A stretch of DNA of 64,000 nucleotides. Origin: JBGFRR01 sp041695045. Lineage in GTDB: Bacteria > Bacteroidota > Ignavibacteria > UBA10030. The stretch lies in the NCBI GenBank assembly GCA_041695045.1, contig JBGFRR010000128.1, positions 1 to 64,000 on the forward strand, given 5' to 3'. Below the pieces are notes generated by a model. The model worked only from the letters and a program-made list of their open reading frames with translations. It had not been told where the DNA came from and searched no databases. The translations under genes and the position numbers were made by a program. This document shows positions 15,873 to 24,661 of this stretch, one piece after another. Each line of letters opens with the position of its first letter. The first letter of the stretch is position 1.

Positions 15873-16847
15873 ATGCGCGCCATCATTCCCGTCGCGGGCG
15901 TTGGAAGCCGGCTCCGACCTCACACATACACCGTCCCGAAAGTCCTGCTGAACGTCGCCGGTAAGCCGATTATCGGACACATTCTCGACAAGCTCATCGA
16001 GAACGGATTCGACGAAGCGACCGTTGTCGTCGGCTACCTCGGCGAAAAGGTGAAAGAATACATCCTGAAGAACTACTCGATTAATGTGGATTTCGTCGAG
16101 CAGGAAGAGCGATTGGGACTGGCGCATGCCATCTATCTTTCCCGCCACACCATTTCTCGCGACCCCGTTCTCATCATCCTCGGGGATACAATTTTTGAGG
16201 TCGACCTCAAGAAGTTGACGGCAAGCGAACATTCGGTCCTTGGGGTGAGAGAAGTCGAAGACCCGCGGCGCTTCGGTGTCGCGGAAACGGCCGACGGCTT
16301 CGTTTCGAGGCTCGTCGAAAAACCGGAGAACCCCACCAGCAATCTGGCAATTGTTGGCATCTATTCTATCACCAGGCCGCAGGTGTTGGTGGACTGTCTG
16401 AAGGAACTGCTCAAGAAAGACATCCGCACGAAAGGAGAATACCAGCTGACCGACGCACTGCAAATGATGATCGAGCGAGGCGAGAAGATGAAGACGTTCA
16501 CGATCGAAGGCTGGTATGATTGCGGCAAACCGGAAACCCTGCTGGCGACCAATCGGCATTTGCTCGAATTGCTTCCGCCGTCCAACGTGAGCGACGGGAT
16601 TGTCATCAAGCAGCCGGTGTTCATCTCTCCGCGCGCAACCGTCAGGAATGCCGTCATTGGTCCGCATGCGACGGTGGCTGACGGAGCGGTCGTGGAGAAC
16701 GCGATCATCCGGAACTCCATCGTGAGCGAAGGCGCGAAGGTGCGGGATGCGCTGCTGGAAAACTCGATTGTCGGCAGCAACGCCGTCGTCCAGGGGTCGT
16801 ATAGCCGCATCAACGTGGGGGATTCGTCCGAGCTGGAATACTCATAA
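15873..16847 (+). CDS. Sugar-1-phosphate nucleotidyltransferase with left-handed beta-helix tail
   Basis: This 324-residue protein has an N-terminal NTP-transferase domain with the nucleotide-binding start MRAIIPVAGVGSRLRPHT and the conserved lysine in PKVLLNVAGKP. GDTIFEVD supplies the metal-binding aspartate, VEKPENP the sugar-binding segment and GWYDCGKPE the end of the domain. The last 80 residues contain hexapeptide repeats (ISPRATVRNAVIGPHATV, GAVVENAIIRNSIV). It resembles glucose-1-phosphate thymidylyl- or uridylyltransferases of the long RmlA/GlmU-like class. The exact nucleotide and sugar are unknown. It is 19 bases upstream of metK. Confidence 0.85.
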   Translation: MRAIIPVAGVGSRLRPHTYTVPKVLLNVAGKPIIGHILDKLIENGFDEATVVVGYLGEKVKEYILKNYSINVDFVEQEERLGLAHAIYLSRHTISRDPVLIILGDTIFEVDLKKLTASEHSVLGVREVEDPRRFGVAETADGFVSRLVEKPENPTSNLAIVGIYSITRPQVLVDCLKELLKKDIRTKGEYQLTDALQMMIERGEKMKTFTIEGWYDCGKPETLLATNRHLLELLPPSNVSDGIVIKQPVFISPRATVRNAVIGPHATVADGAVVENAIIRNSIVSEGAKVRDALLENSIVGSNAVVQGSYSRINVGDSSELEYS

Positions 16848-16866
16848 CGCAACAGCGGAGCATGGA

Positions 16867-18009
16867 ATGAAGTATCTCTTCACATCGGAGTCGGTTTCGG
16901 AAGGCCATCCGGACAAAGTGTGCGACCAAATTTCCGACGCGGTGCTCGATGCCTTGCTCACGCAGGACCCTCGCTCGCGCGTCGCGTGCGAAACCTTCGT
17001 GACCACCGGCCTTGTGCTGGTGGGGGGAGAGATTACGACGCGTGCGTACATCGAAATCCAGGACATCGTCCGCCAGGTTGTGCGTGAGATCGGCTACACG
17101 GAGGCGGACTATCGGTTCGATGCGGAATCCTGCTCGGTTATCTCCGCCATTCATTCGCAGTCGCCCGATATTGCCATCGGGGTGAACCGCGGCGGCGCCG
17201 GCGACCAGGGGATGATGTTCGGCTACGCCTCCAACGAAACGCCGGAGCTGATGCCGATGCCGATCATGTTCGCGCATCAGCTCGTGCAGCGTCTTGCCGA
17301 CATCCGCAAGCGGCGCAACGGACAGATGCCCTATCTGCGGCCCGATGCAAAATCGCAGGTGACGGTGGAGTACCATGGACGCAAACCTGTGCGCGTCGAC
17401 TCGGTCGTCATCTCCGCGCAGCACGACCCCGGTGTGTCGCAGAAGAGAATTCGTGAGGATGTCGTTGGTTGCGTGATCAAGAAAGTGATTCCGAAGCACT
17501 TAATCGATTCGCGCACGCGGTATTTTGTGAACCCCACCGGCCGCTTCGAAATCGGCGGGCCGCACGGCGACAGCGGCTTGACGGGACGCAAGATTGTGGT
17601 GGATACCTACGGCGGCCGCGCGCCGCATGGAGGAGGAGCATTCTCAGGCAAGGACCCGACGAAGGTGGACCGGAGCGCAGCGTACGCGGCGCGTCATGTA
17701 GCAAAGAACATTGTTGCCGCGGGGCTGGCGGGCGAGTGCCTCATTCAGGTTGCCTACGCCATCGGCGTTGCCAAGCCGGTCTCGCTGCACGTGCAAACCT
17801 TCGGCACGGGCGTCATTCCCGACGAGCAGATTGCTCGGATCATCCAGAAGAATGTCGATATGACTCCCCGCGGCATCATCAAGCGGTTAAATCTTCTGCG
17901 GCCGATCTATCGCAAGACGGCGGCGTACGGGCACTTCGGTCGGAGTGAGAAAGAGTTTACATGGGAGAAACTCGACCTCGTCCCGCTCCTCAAACGTGCT
18001 GTGCGATAG
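16867..18009 (+). CDS. metK: S-adenosylmethionine synthetase
   Basis: MetK makes SAM from methionine and ATP. The 380-residue protein starts MKYLFTSESVSEGHPDKVCD (His14 and Asp16 catalytic/metal). It contains the ATP-binding hexapeptide GAGDQG (GGAGDQGMMFGY) and the P-loop GGGAFSGKDPTKVDRSAAY. The start is ATG 16867, supported by GGAG (16857-16860) 6 bases before it; a longer frame upstream is only read-through of the preceding gene's alternative frame. Its product's by-product SAH is handled by ahcY, the next gene. Downstream are a palindrome and two hairpins. Confidence 0.97.
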   Translation: MKYLFTSESVSEGHPDKVCDQISDAVLDALLTQDPRSRVACETFVTTGLVLVGGEITTRAYIEIQDIVRQVVREIGYTEADYRFDAESCSVISAIHSQSPDIAIGVNRGGAGDQGMMFGYASNETPELMPMPIMFAHQLVQRLADIRKRRNGQMPYLRPDAKSQVTVEYHGRKPVRVDSVVISAQHDPGVSQKRIREDVVGCVIKKVIPKHLIDSRTRYFVNPTGRFEIGGPHGDSGLTGRKIVVDTYGGRAPHGGGAFSGKDPTKVDRSAAYAARHVAKNIVAAGLAGECLIQVAYAIGVAKPVSLHVQTFGTGVIPDEQIARIIQKNVDMTPRGIIKRLNLLRPIYRKTAAYGHFGRSEKEFTWEKLDLVPLLKRAVR

Positions 18010-18062
18010 TGTTATCGTGGACCGCGAGAAATCCTTCGCAGCCGCATCGGCTGTTGTTCGAA

Positions 18063-18094
18063 TCTCGTTCCTCATGCTCTGCGTGGGAACGAGA
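18063..18094. repeat. REP-like palindrome (CTCGTTCC...GGAACGAG)
   Basis: TCTCGTTCC (18063-18071) pairs with GGAACGAGA (18086-18094) around CTCATGCTCTGCGT. I recognise the general form (CGTTCCCATGCTCTGCGTGGGAACG) as a palindrome common between genes in many unrelated bacteria. Confidence 0.6.
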
Positions 18095-18123
18095 CGAGAA
18101 TATCACTCCTACGGGGATTGTAG

Positions 18124-18146
18124 AGACGCGGAGCGTCTTTCTTTTT
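18124..18146 (+). terminator. Rho-independent terminator after metK
   Basis: AGACGC (18124-18129), loop GGA, GCGTCT (18133-18138), then TTCTTTTT. The stem is short but the T-run is good. A second hairpin TGTGCCGA/TCGGCACA follows at 18148-18172 without a T-run. Confidence 0.6.
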
Positions 18147-18219
18147 GTGTGCCGACGGGGACCCTCGGCACAAGATAAGATAAACAACGTATTCACCACT
18201 CACACACAGTTCTACGTCT

Positions 18220-19500
18220 ATGAATGAGAAAAAAGGAATCTACAAAGTCCGCGACCTCTCGCTTGCCGAGGCCGGCCGCCTGCGCATCGATTGGGCAGAA
18301 TCCCGCATGCCCGTGCTGATGGCGCTGCGCGAGCAATACCGGAAGACAAAACCTTTCAAGGGCTTCCGCATTGCCGGCTGCCTCCACGTCACCAAAGAGA
18401 CCGCAGTGCTCGTGCGGACGTTTGCCGATACCGGGGCAGAGGTCAGCTGGAGCGGCTGCAATCCGCTTTCAACGCAGGATGATGTTGCCGCTGCACTGGC
18501 CGACGAAGGCATCTCGATTTTCGCCTGGCACGGCATGAACGTGAAAGAATTCTACTGGTGCATCGAGCAGACGCTCAAGTTCCAGCCCAACCTCACGCTC
18601 GATGACGGCGCCGACTTAATCTTCACCATCCACAATAAATATCCTGAGATGGCGCAGAACGGCATCATCGGCGGAACGGAGGAGACGACGACCGGCGTCC
18701 AGCGGTTACGCGCGATGGCCAACGACGGAGCGCTGCGGTATCCGGTCATCGCCGTGAACGATGCGGAGACGAAGTGGGATTTCGATAACGTGTTCGGCAC
18801 CGGTCAGTCGACGCTCGACGGCATTCTCCGCGCAACGAGTGTGTTGATCGCCGGTAAGAATGTCGTCGTGGCGGGCTTCGGCCATTGCGGACGCGGTGTG
18901 GCAATGCGCGCGAAAGGTCTGGGCGCGAATGTGATCGTGACGGAGGTCAAACCCACCGCCGCGCTCAAGGCAACGTTAGAAGGCTTCCGCGTGATGCCGA
19001 TGGATGAAGCGGCGAAGGTGGGCGATGTATTTATCACGGCGACAGGCGTCAACGATGTTATCGTGGAGCGGCACTTCAAGCGGATGAAGGATGGGGCAAT
19101 CGTCTGCAACACGGGGCACTACGACTGTGAGATCAACATTGAACATCTCAAGAAGTTAGCCAAGCGCGTGCGAGGGGTTCGAGCGGACAACGAAGAGTAC
19201 ATGCTCCGGGATGGACGGCGCATCTACCTGCTTGCGAAAGGTCGGCTTGTGAACTTAGCTGCGGCCGAGGGTCATCCGTCTGAAGTGATGGATATGTCGT
19301 TCGCCAATCAATTCATGTCGCAGTTGCGGCTGGTGGAGCTGTTCACGCAAGGGAAGCGGCTTGAGAACGGCGTCTCTACCATCCTGCCCGAGCAAGATCA
19401 GGACATAGCGCGAGTAAAATTGCGGACCATGGGGCTTGCCATCGATACGCTGACCCGTGCTCAAGAGAAGTACCTGACCGATTACTCCGCCGGCACGTAG
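18220..19500 (+). CDS. ahcY: Adenosylhomocysteinase
   Basis: This enzyme splits S-adenosylhomocysteine into adenosine and homocysteine using bound NAD. The 426-residue length, without the 40-residue insert of many bacterial enzymes, matches the form found in archaea and Thermotoga. NAD-binding is at VVVAGFGHCGRGVA (G-x-G-x-x-G, about 219-226). Other landmarks are SGCNPLSTQDDVAAAL, DDGADL, the substrate region GGTEETTTGVQRL with the later NDAETKWDFDN, and the C-terminal tyrosine of the NAD lid (QEKYLTDY). It follows metK in the same direction, completing SAM recycling. A short stem AAGCCA/TGGCTT (19502-19527) follows the stop. Confidence 0.95.
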   Translation: MNEKKGIYKVRDLSLAEAGRLRIDWAESRMPVLMALREQYRKTKPFKGFRIAGCLHVTKETAVLVRTFADTGAEVSWSGCNPLSTQDDVAAALADEGISIFAWHGMNVKEFYWCIEQTLKFQPNLTLDDGADLIFTIHNKYPEMAQNGIIGGTEETTTGVQRLRAMANDGALRYPVIAVNDAETKWDFDNVFGTGQSTLDGILRATSVLIAGKNVVVAGFGHCGRGVAMRAKGLGANVIVTEVKPTAALKATLEGFRVMPMDEAAKVGDVFITATGVNDVIVERHFKRMKDGAIVCNTGHYDCEINIEHLKKLAKRVRGVRADNEEYMLRDGRRIYLLAKGRLVNLAAAEGHPSEVMDMSFANQFMSQLRLVELFTQGKRLENGVSTILPEQDQDIARVKLRTMGLAIDTLTRAQEKYLTDYSAGT

Positions 19501-19525
19501 CAAGCCAGAAACGGCTATTCATGGC

Positions 19526-19554
19526 TTGACTTTCTACAGTTGGCCGGATATATT
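19526..19554 (+). promoter_or_regulatory. Sigma-70-like promoter for the Crp/Fnr regulator gene
   Basis: TTGACT (19526-19531), a 17-base spacer and TATATT (19549-19554) form a near-consensus promoter 66 bases before the ATG at 19621. It is the best promoter match I noticed in the window. Confidence 0.6.
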
Positions 19555-19620
19555 GATGCGCAGGTTCGACGACGGAGTGGAGCCTGCACCGGTTGAATCG
19601 CCTGTCCTCCCACACCATCC

Positions 19621-20304
19621 ATGACAGAAGAATTGAGCTTCTTACGCAACGTTCCGATCTTCGCCGACCTGGAAGATGCGGATCTCAAAAAGATCGCCAA
19701 GCTCGGTGTCCGCAAGAAGTATAAGAAAGGGAGCATCGTTGTGTTGGAGGAAGAGCTTGGGGCAGCGCTCTTTGTGATCGTGTCGGGTAAAGTGAAGGTT
19801 GTGCGGATGGATGAAGACGGACGCGAAGTCATTCTCTCGATATTCGGCCCCGGCGAATTCTTTGGGGAGATGTCATTGCTCGACGGCATGGCGCGCTCGG
19901 CCAGCGTCGTTGCCACGGCGAAGTCGGAGCTGTTCATGATCCACCGGCGAGACTTCCTCGACCTGCTGCACGACTATCCCAAAGTTGCCATCGCTCTTTT
20001 GGGTGAGTTAGCCATGCGGTTGCGGAAAGCGGACGGGCAGATCAAAAGTCTCTCGCTCAAAGACGCAGCCGGCCGTGTGGCGAATGTGCTCCTGATGCTA
20101 GCGGACGATATCGGGATGTTTCGCAAAGGGAAAGTGGAGATCGACGATCTCCCGCTGCAGCAGGATATGGCCAGCATGGCCGGGACTTCGCGCGAAACGG
20201 TGTCGCGTGTGATCCACCAGTTTATCCGCAAAGGCCATGTGCGCATGGAAGGAAACAAGCTGACCATCAACGACTACGAAGCCTTCCGTAAGCGGTATGT
20301 GTAG
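19621..20304 (+). CDS. Crp/Fnr family transcriptional regulator
   Basis: This 227-residue protein has an N-terminal cyclic-nucleotide-binding beta-roll (about 20-130, with GPGEFFGEMSLLDGMARSAS, where the GE..L..G..R.A pattern fits the cyclic-nucleotide pocket). A long helix follows, then a C-terminal winged helix (about 150-225, LPLQQDMASMAGTSRETVSR as recognition helix). The pocket motif G-E-x-S/A-L and R-x-A suggests that cAMP or c-di-nucleotide binding is possible. There are no Fnr-type cysteines, so it is not an Fe-S sensor. It has its own strong promoter and is followed by a PHP phosphoesterase 14 bases downstream. Confidence 0.88.
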   Translation: MTEELSFLRNVPIFADLEDADLKKIAKLGVRKKYKKGSIVVLEEELGAALFVIVSGKVKVVRMDEDGREVILSIFGPGEFFGEMSLLDGMARSASVVATAKSELFMIHRRDFLDLLHDYPKVAIALLGELAMRLRKADGQIKSLSLKDAAGRVANVLLMLADDIGMFRKGKVEIDDLPLQQDMASMAGTSRETVSRVIHQFIRKGHVRMEGNKLTINDYEAFRKRYV

Positions 20305-20318
20305 CGCGGCCGCGGCCC

Positions 20319-21233
20319 GTGAAGGGGAAGACGAATGACGACGAGTTTATGGACGTGACGGAGGCATTGCTGCACAATCTGGACTCATCAGGAGCGGAGA
20401 GTACGGCGGAAGGTGGCATCGCCGACCTGCATCTTCATACTACTCACTCGGACGGAGCGCTTTCTCCTCACGACCTCGTGCAGAAAGCCCGTGACGCCGG
20501 CCTGAACACTATTGCCATTACCGACCACGACAACGTTGCCGCGCTTGACGAAGCGATTGAGTGGGGCAGGAGCATGGGCGTCGAGGTCATCACCGGCCTC
20601 GAACTCAGTGTAACGCTCAGTGAAAAGGATGTCCACATTCTCGCCTACTTCTTCGACCGTAAGAATCCAAACCTTCTCGAGTATCTCGAATTCTTCCGCC
20701 GAGAGCGCCTCAAACGTGCCGAGCGCATCGTCCAGAAGCTCAACAGCATCAACATCTCCCTCGATCTTCACGATGTTCTTGAACAGGCCGGCATCGGTTC
20801 CGTCGGCAGGCCGCATATTGCCAACGCGCTGGTCGAACAGGGGATGATCGGCTCCTATCACGAAGCATTCGAGAAGTACATCGGCGTGAACGGTCCGGCG
20901 TATGAAGAAAAGTACCACATCTCGCCAGCCGATGCGTTCAAACTCATTGCGTCATCGGGCGGGCTTTCGTTCCTCGCCCACCCCGGCAAATACATGACCG
21001 AAGTCGAAATCTCTGCGTTGATTCAATCGGGACTCGACGGGATTGAAGTCGTTCATCCGTCGCACAGCCCGACGCTACAGGAGTATTACCGCGGCGTGGT
21101 CAACCACTACTTTTTGCTCGAAAGCGGCGGCTCGGATTTTCACGGCGGGAAGAAGAATGACGAGTACGCGTTTGGTCATTCCGTCGTCCCCATGCACGTT
21201 GTGCATGCGATGCGGAAGCGACTCTTTTCGTGA
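20319..21233 (+). CDS. PHP-domain phosphoesterase (RNase AM / nucleotide phosphatase-like)
   Basis: This protein of up to 304 residues carries the four PHP metal-binding motifs: DLHLHTTHSDG, ITDHDNVAALDEA, LSFLAHPGK and GSDFHGGKK. Among known relatives are the 3',5'-bisphosphate nucleotidase and RnaAM/YciV, which trims 5' ends of small RNAs and degrades oligonucleotides. Length and motif order fit that group better than histidinol phosphatase or DNA polymerase PHP domains. The GTG at 20319 lacks a clear ribosome site; the ATG at 20349 is an alternative. RibH begins 6 bases after the stop. Confidence 0.8.
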   Translation: MKGKTNDDEFMDVTEALLHNLDSSGAESTAEGGIADLHLHTTHSDGALSPHDLVQKARDAGLNTIAITDHDNVAALDEAIEWGRSMGVEVITGLELSVTLSEKDVHILAYFFDRKNPNLLEYLEFFRRERLKRAERIVQKLNSINISLDLHDVLEQAGIGSVGRPHIANALVEQGMIGSYHEAFEKYIGVNGPAYEEKYHISPADAFKLIASSGGLSFLAHPGKYMTEVEISALIQSGLDGIEVVHPSHSPTLQEYYRGVVNHYFLLESGGSDFHGGKKNDEYAFGHSVVPMHVVHAMRKRLFS

Positions 21234-21239
21234 GGCCGT

Positions 21240-21731
21240 GTGAAGAGACGACGCACAGGACCTCGACGGTTGCTGCTTTCCGCGCGCGGGCTGCGCATCG
21301 CAGTCATCGTCAGCCGGTTCAATGAGGATATTACGGCGAGGTTATTGAACGGTGCGCAGGAGTGTCTTCGACGGCACGGTGCGTTGGAACACAATGTCGG
21401 CGTCTTCTGGTGTCCCGGTGCGTTTGAGTTGCCGCAAGTGGCGGGCGTTCTCGCCGCATCGAAGCGCTGGGATGCAATTGTTTGCTTAGGCGCGGTGATA
21501 CGCGGTGAGACGGCGCACTTCGAATACGTTGCCGCCGAGGCAGCGCGCGGCATCCAGCAGGTTGCGCTTCAGTGGGGATTGCCGGTGACGTTCGGCGTGC
21601 TGACGACGGAGAATGAACGTCAGGCAAAAGAGCGCGCCGGCGGACGCCGCGGGAACAAAGGCTGGGATGCAGCCCTCGCCGCCATCGAGATGGCAGCATG
21701 GATGAAACAACGGACAAGAAAACACAGGTAA
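21240..21731 (+). CDS. ribH: 6,7-dimethyl-8-ribityllumazine synthase
   Basis: This is the penultimate riboflavin enzyme. The 163 residues contain the family landmarks IAVIVSRFNEDITARLLNGA (substrate strand and helix), VFWCPGAFELPQVA, CLGAVIRGETAHFEYV (phosphate and histidine motif) and PVTFGVLTTENERQA. A GTG start at 21240 is used; the basic first 15 residues (MKRRRTGPRRL) are an extra tail not needed for the fold. The other rib genes are not in the window. The PorZ-like gene starts 4 bases after its stop. Confidence 0.93.
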   Translation: MKRRRTGPRRLLLSARGLRIAVIVSRFNEDITARLLNGAQECLRRHGALEHNVGVFWCPGAFELPQVAGVLAASKRWDAIVCLGAVIRGETAHFEYVAAEAARGIQQVALQWGLPVTFGVLTTENERQAKERAGGRRGNKGWDAALAAIEMAAWMKQRTRKHR

Positions 21732-21735
21732 CGGA

Positions 21736-24033
21736 ATGATCCGAACGGTGGGGATGGTGTTGTGCGCTCTTGTGCCGATGTACGCTCAGGTCATTGCACA
21801 AGGGTCCGTGAGGATCGGACAGTGGAAAAGTTACACGGACATGAGTGCCGTGCGGGCTGCAACATTGAGCGCCGACTCGATCTGGGCGGCCACGGCCGGC
21901 GGCGTCTTCCTGTATCAGCATTCCGCCGGTCGCTTCACGACCTTTACGAACTCCGAGGGCATCAGCTCGAACGACGTCACTACCACCACCATCGACCGGC
22001 AGGGACGCGTGTGGATCGGGATGGCGAACGGCTTTGTGAATGTGTATGACCCTACGACAGAGCGGTGGACGGAGATCAGCGAGATACGCGATTCGAACCG
22101 CCCGCAAAAAGGGATACGCTGTTTCTTTGCCGTGCGGGATACGGTGTTCATCGGTACGGATTTCGGCATTGTGGTGTTCATCCCTTCGCGCTGGACGTTT
22201 GGTGATACGTATGCGAACTTCGGGTTTGCGACGCAACCGCGCGTCAACGGCCTGCTCGTGCATCGCAACACCCTCTGGGTAGCGACGGAAGGAGGTATTG
22301 CGCGGGCGTCGCTTTCACAATTGAACCTCTCCTCGCCGACGGCGTGGAGCAGATTCCTGACAGGCGCGGGAGCGGCCTCGCGCAACGTGACCTCAGTGAG
22401 TGTGTTCAGAGACACGGTGGTCTTTGGCACCGGAACTGGTCTCTGGTATTATGGCGACCCGTTCTATACCAAACCGCAGCAGTTTGAGTTCAAGCACGTC
22501 GTTGCTCTTTCCCCAGTCGGGACGTCGCTCTGGGTTCTCATCAACAATGCTCTGGGCTACGCGGTCGAGACCGTACCATCGCTGGAAGGTACACCCACCG
22601 TCTTTGCTTCATCGCCGGAAGAACAGGCAACCGCAATGCTTGTCCGTGGAACATCCGAGCTTTGGGTTGGCACAACACGGCAAGGACTTGTGCGGTGGAC
22701 TGGAACCGCGTGGGAATCCAGGAAGCCCTCAGGTCCAAGATCGAATCTGTTCATCAGCGTCGCTGTCGATGACCGCGGCGCGGTGTGGGGAGCGTCGGGC
22801 ATTAGCGATCGTGGCAGAGGATTCTATCGCTTCGATCCCACGCTTGAACCGGAGAACCAGTGGAAGAATTTCCACCGTGAGAACTATCCGGTGATGGCAT
22901 CCGACGACTACTATAAGGTATCGGTGGGCGCCGGGGGTTCGGTATGGGCGAGTGCATGGGGGTATGGAGTGGTGGAGGTTGTGAAGGATACCGTGAGGAG
23001 ACGCATCCACGCTACGTCCAGACCGAGTCTCGCAGGGGCTGTTCCTGAAGATCCGAATTTTGTCGTCGTCGGCAGTGTCGTTTCCGATGTATCGGGCGGG
23101 ACGTGGTTTGTCAATCGGTCGGCAATCAACGGCTTCTATCTTGCCCGGCTGACCGGCGACACAACGATGACCTACTTTTCGAAGACAGTGTTTCCGGCAG
23201 AGGGGCGGCTGACCAACATGGTGGTCGACCGGTTTGGCACGAAGTGGGTTGCAAGCTCCGAGCCGTTTAACAAGCCTGCAACGGGTCTGGTGTATTTCAA
23301 TGAGAACCCGGCCATCGTCAGTGGAACGCAAGCGACGAACGGGTGGGGATTACTCACCGCCCCGTCGATTCCGGACAACAACGTGCTTGCGCTTGCCCTC
23401 GATCAGCATGGCGATGTGTGCGTGGGAACGGATGCAGGAATGGTCTTGATCGTTAACCCCCGTGCGCCGCATGCTTCCGGTAGTATCAGGACGGTCAGGC
23501 CGGTGGTTGGGCAGGTGGTTCAGGCGATCGCCGTCGACGCCGTCAATAATAAATGGGTCGGCACGCGTGAAGGCATCGTCGTTACAAGCCCGGACGGCAC
23601 GTTCTTGCTGCACCACTATACGGTCGAGAGCACAGGAGGCAAGCTGATCGATAACGACATCAGGTCGATTGCCATCGACCAGCGGCGCGGTATTGTGTAC
23701 GTGGGAACGGAGAGCGGCCTTTCCAGCCTTGCCATCGGGCCGGTGCAGAGTGCACGCTCATACACGACATTAGAATTTGCACCGAACCCGTTCGTGCTTC
23801 CCGCAGAGCAGCAACTGGTGATCACCAATCTTGTGCTGAACTCCTCCATCAAAATCCTTTCGTCGAGCGGAGCGCTGGTGTCGGAATTCTCCGCACAGGG
23901 AGGGGGACGCGCGTTCTGGGACGGGAGGGATCGCGACGGGACGTTGGTTCCATCCGGAGTGTATTTTATTGTGGCACATGCGGAAAATGGCAATCAGGTT
24001 ACTACAGGCAAGGTTGCTGTTGTTCGAAAGTGA
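21736..24033 (+). CDS. PorZ-like T9SS-associated beta-propeller protein
   Basis: This 765-residue secreted protein (signal about 1-22) has two rows of two-component-regulator-type propeller blades (SADSIWAATAGGVFLYQ, DRQGRVWIGMANGFVNVYD, VRGTSELWVGTTRQGLVRW, VDAVNNKWVGTREGIVV). It ends with a beta-sandwich of the T9SS sorting type (FAPNPFVLPAEQQLVITNLV, FWDGRDRDGTLVPSGVYFIV). The architecture and the opening IGQWKSYTDMSAVRAAT fit PorZ, the surface component that hands anionic LPS to the T9SS sortase PorU. Other propeller proteins with sorting tails exist, so the assignment is probable rather than certain. It is 4 bases downstream of ribH. Confidence 0.6.
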   Translation: MIRTVGMVLCALVPMYAQVIAQGSVRIGQWKSYTDMSAVRAATLSADSIWAATAGGVFLYQHSAGRFTTFTNSEGISSNDVTTTTIDRQGRVWIGMANGFVNVYDPTTERWTEISEIRDSNRPQKGIRCFFAVRDTVFIGTDFGIVVFIPSRWTFGDTYANFGFATQPRVNGLLVHRNTLWVATEGGIARASLSQLNLSSPTAWSRFLTGAGAASRNVTSVSVFRDTVVFGTGTGLWYYGDPFYTKPQQFEFKHVVALSPVGTSLWVLINNALGYAVETVPSLEGTPTVFASSPEEQATAMLVRGTSELWVGTTRQGLVRWTGTAWESRKPSGPRSNLFISVAVDDRGAVWGASGISDRGRGFYRFDPTLEPENQWKNFHRENYPVMASDDYYKVSVGAGGSVWASAWGYGVVEVVKDTVRRRIHATSRPSLAGAVPEDPNFVVVGSVVSDVSGGTWFVNRSAINGFYLARLTGDTTMTYFSKTVFPAEGRLTNMVVDRFGTKWVASSEPFNKPATGLVYFNENPAIVSGTQATNGWGLLTAPSIPDNNVLALALDQHGDVCVGTDAGMVLIVNPRAPHASGSIRTVRPVVGQVVQAIAVDAVNNKWVGTREGIVVTSPDGTFLLHHYTVESTGGKLIDNDIRSIAIDQRRGIVYVGTESGLSSLAIGPVQSARSYTTLEFAPNPFVLPAEQQLVITNLVLNSSIKILSSSGALVSEFSAQGGGRAFWDGRDRDGTLVPSGVYFIVAHAENGNQVTTGKVAVVRK

Positions 24034-24138
24034 CTGACGGGAGGATTTGTGAATCGAGGTCCGTGACATTGTGTGAGTCGACGAAGACGTTCACCATCCA
24101 CAGGATCAACCAGTTACACATACAGGGAGGGTAAGACC

Positions 24139-24435
24139 ATGGAAAACTCGTACAAAGACGAAATCTTCACCAAGCGTGTGCGGGCCGGCAAGCGCACCTA
24201 CTTCTTCGATGTCAAGTCGACAAAATCGGAGAAAGACTTCTTCATCACCATCACCGAAAGCAAGCGCGTGGGAGAGCAGCAGTATGAGAAGCACAAGATC
24301 TTTCTGTATAAGGAAGATTTTGAGAAATTCCGTACCGCCCTCGTAGAGACCGTCGTCTACATTCAGGATAACCTGCTCGAGCCGCAAGCTCCAACCGACG
24401 GTGTGATGAATACCGAAGTCGAGAAGTCGTTCTAG
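24139..24435 (+). CDS. PUR-alpha-like DUF3276 nucleic-acid-binding protein
   Basis: This 98-residue protein reads KRVRAGKRTYFFDVKSTKS and FFITITESKR, the beta-beta-beta-alpha pattern of bacterial PUR domains (DUF3276), followed by an acidic tail. Relatives in Bacteroidota and spirochaetes (Borrelia BpuR) bind single-stranded DNA or RNA and act as regulators. ATG 24139 is set by GGGAGG (24125-24130) 8 bases upstream. A strong terminator follows. Confidence 0.85.
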   Translation: MENSYKDEIFTKRVRAGKRTYFFDVKSTKSEKDFFITITESKRVGEQQYEKHKIFLYKEDFEKFRTALVETVVYIQDNLLEPQAPTDGVMNTEVEKSF

Positions 24436-24465
24436 TGAGTCATTGAGAACGGTCGTTTCTTCGTC

Positions 24466-24508
24466 AAGCCCTCCTTCGGATCTGCCGGATTCGAGAGGAG
24501 GGCTTTTT
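24466..24508 (+). terminator. Rho-independent terminator after the DUF3276 gene
   Basis: AAGCCCTCCT (24466-24475) pairs with AGGAGGGCTT (24496-24505), followed by a T-run. It separates the DUF3276 gene from the yceD-led lipid operon. Confidence 0.9.
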
Positions 24509-24544
24509 CTTGTTGCAATGCGACGTGTGCTGCCGGAATTCTCC

Positions 24545-24573
24545 TTGACTATCACCCCCCTTTTGGTTATCTT
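24545..24573 (+). promoter_or_regulatory. Sigma-70-like promoter for the yceD-rpmF-plsX-fab cluster
   Basis: TTGACT (24545-24550), a 17-base spacer and TATCTT (24568-24573) lie between the DUF3276 terminator and the GTG of yceD, 88 bases before it. Two further TTGAC runs (24574 and 24595) follow but lack a matching -10. Confidence 0.55.
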
Positions 24574-24661
24574 TTGACTGCTTTTTCTGAAAAATTGACA
24601 TCTTTTCTCCGATTTTGCTGGCTGATGTATCAAGCCTCCAGCTCGGTCGGGGGCGCCTCGT

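Noticed and set aside
16847..16867. SAM riboswitch before metK
   Set aside because: Only 19 bases separate metK from the previous gene, too short for any known SAM-sensing aptamer.
18040..18100. TTCGAATC resembling a tRNA T-loop
   Set aside because: No acceptor, D or anticodon stems fit around it; it belongs to a REP-type palindrome.
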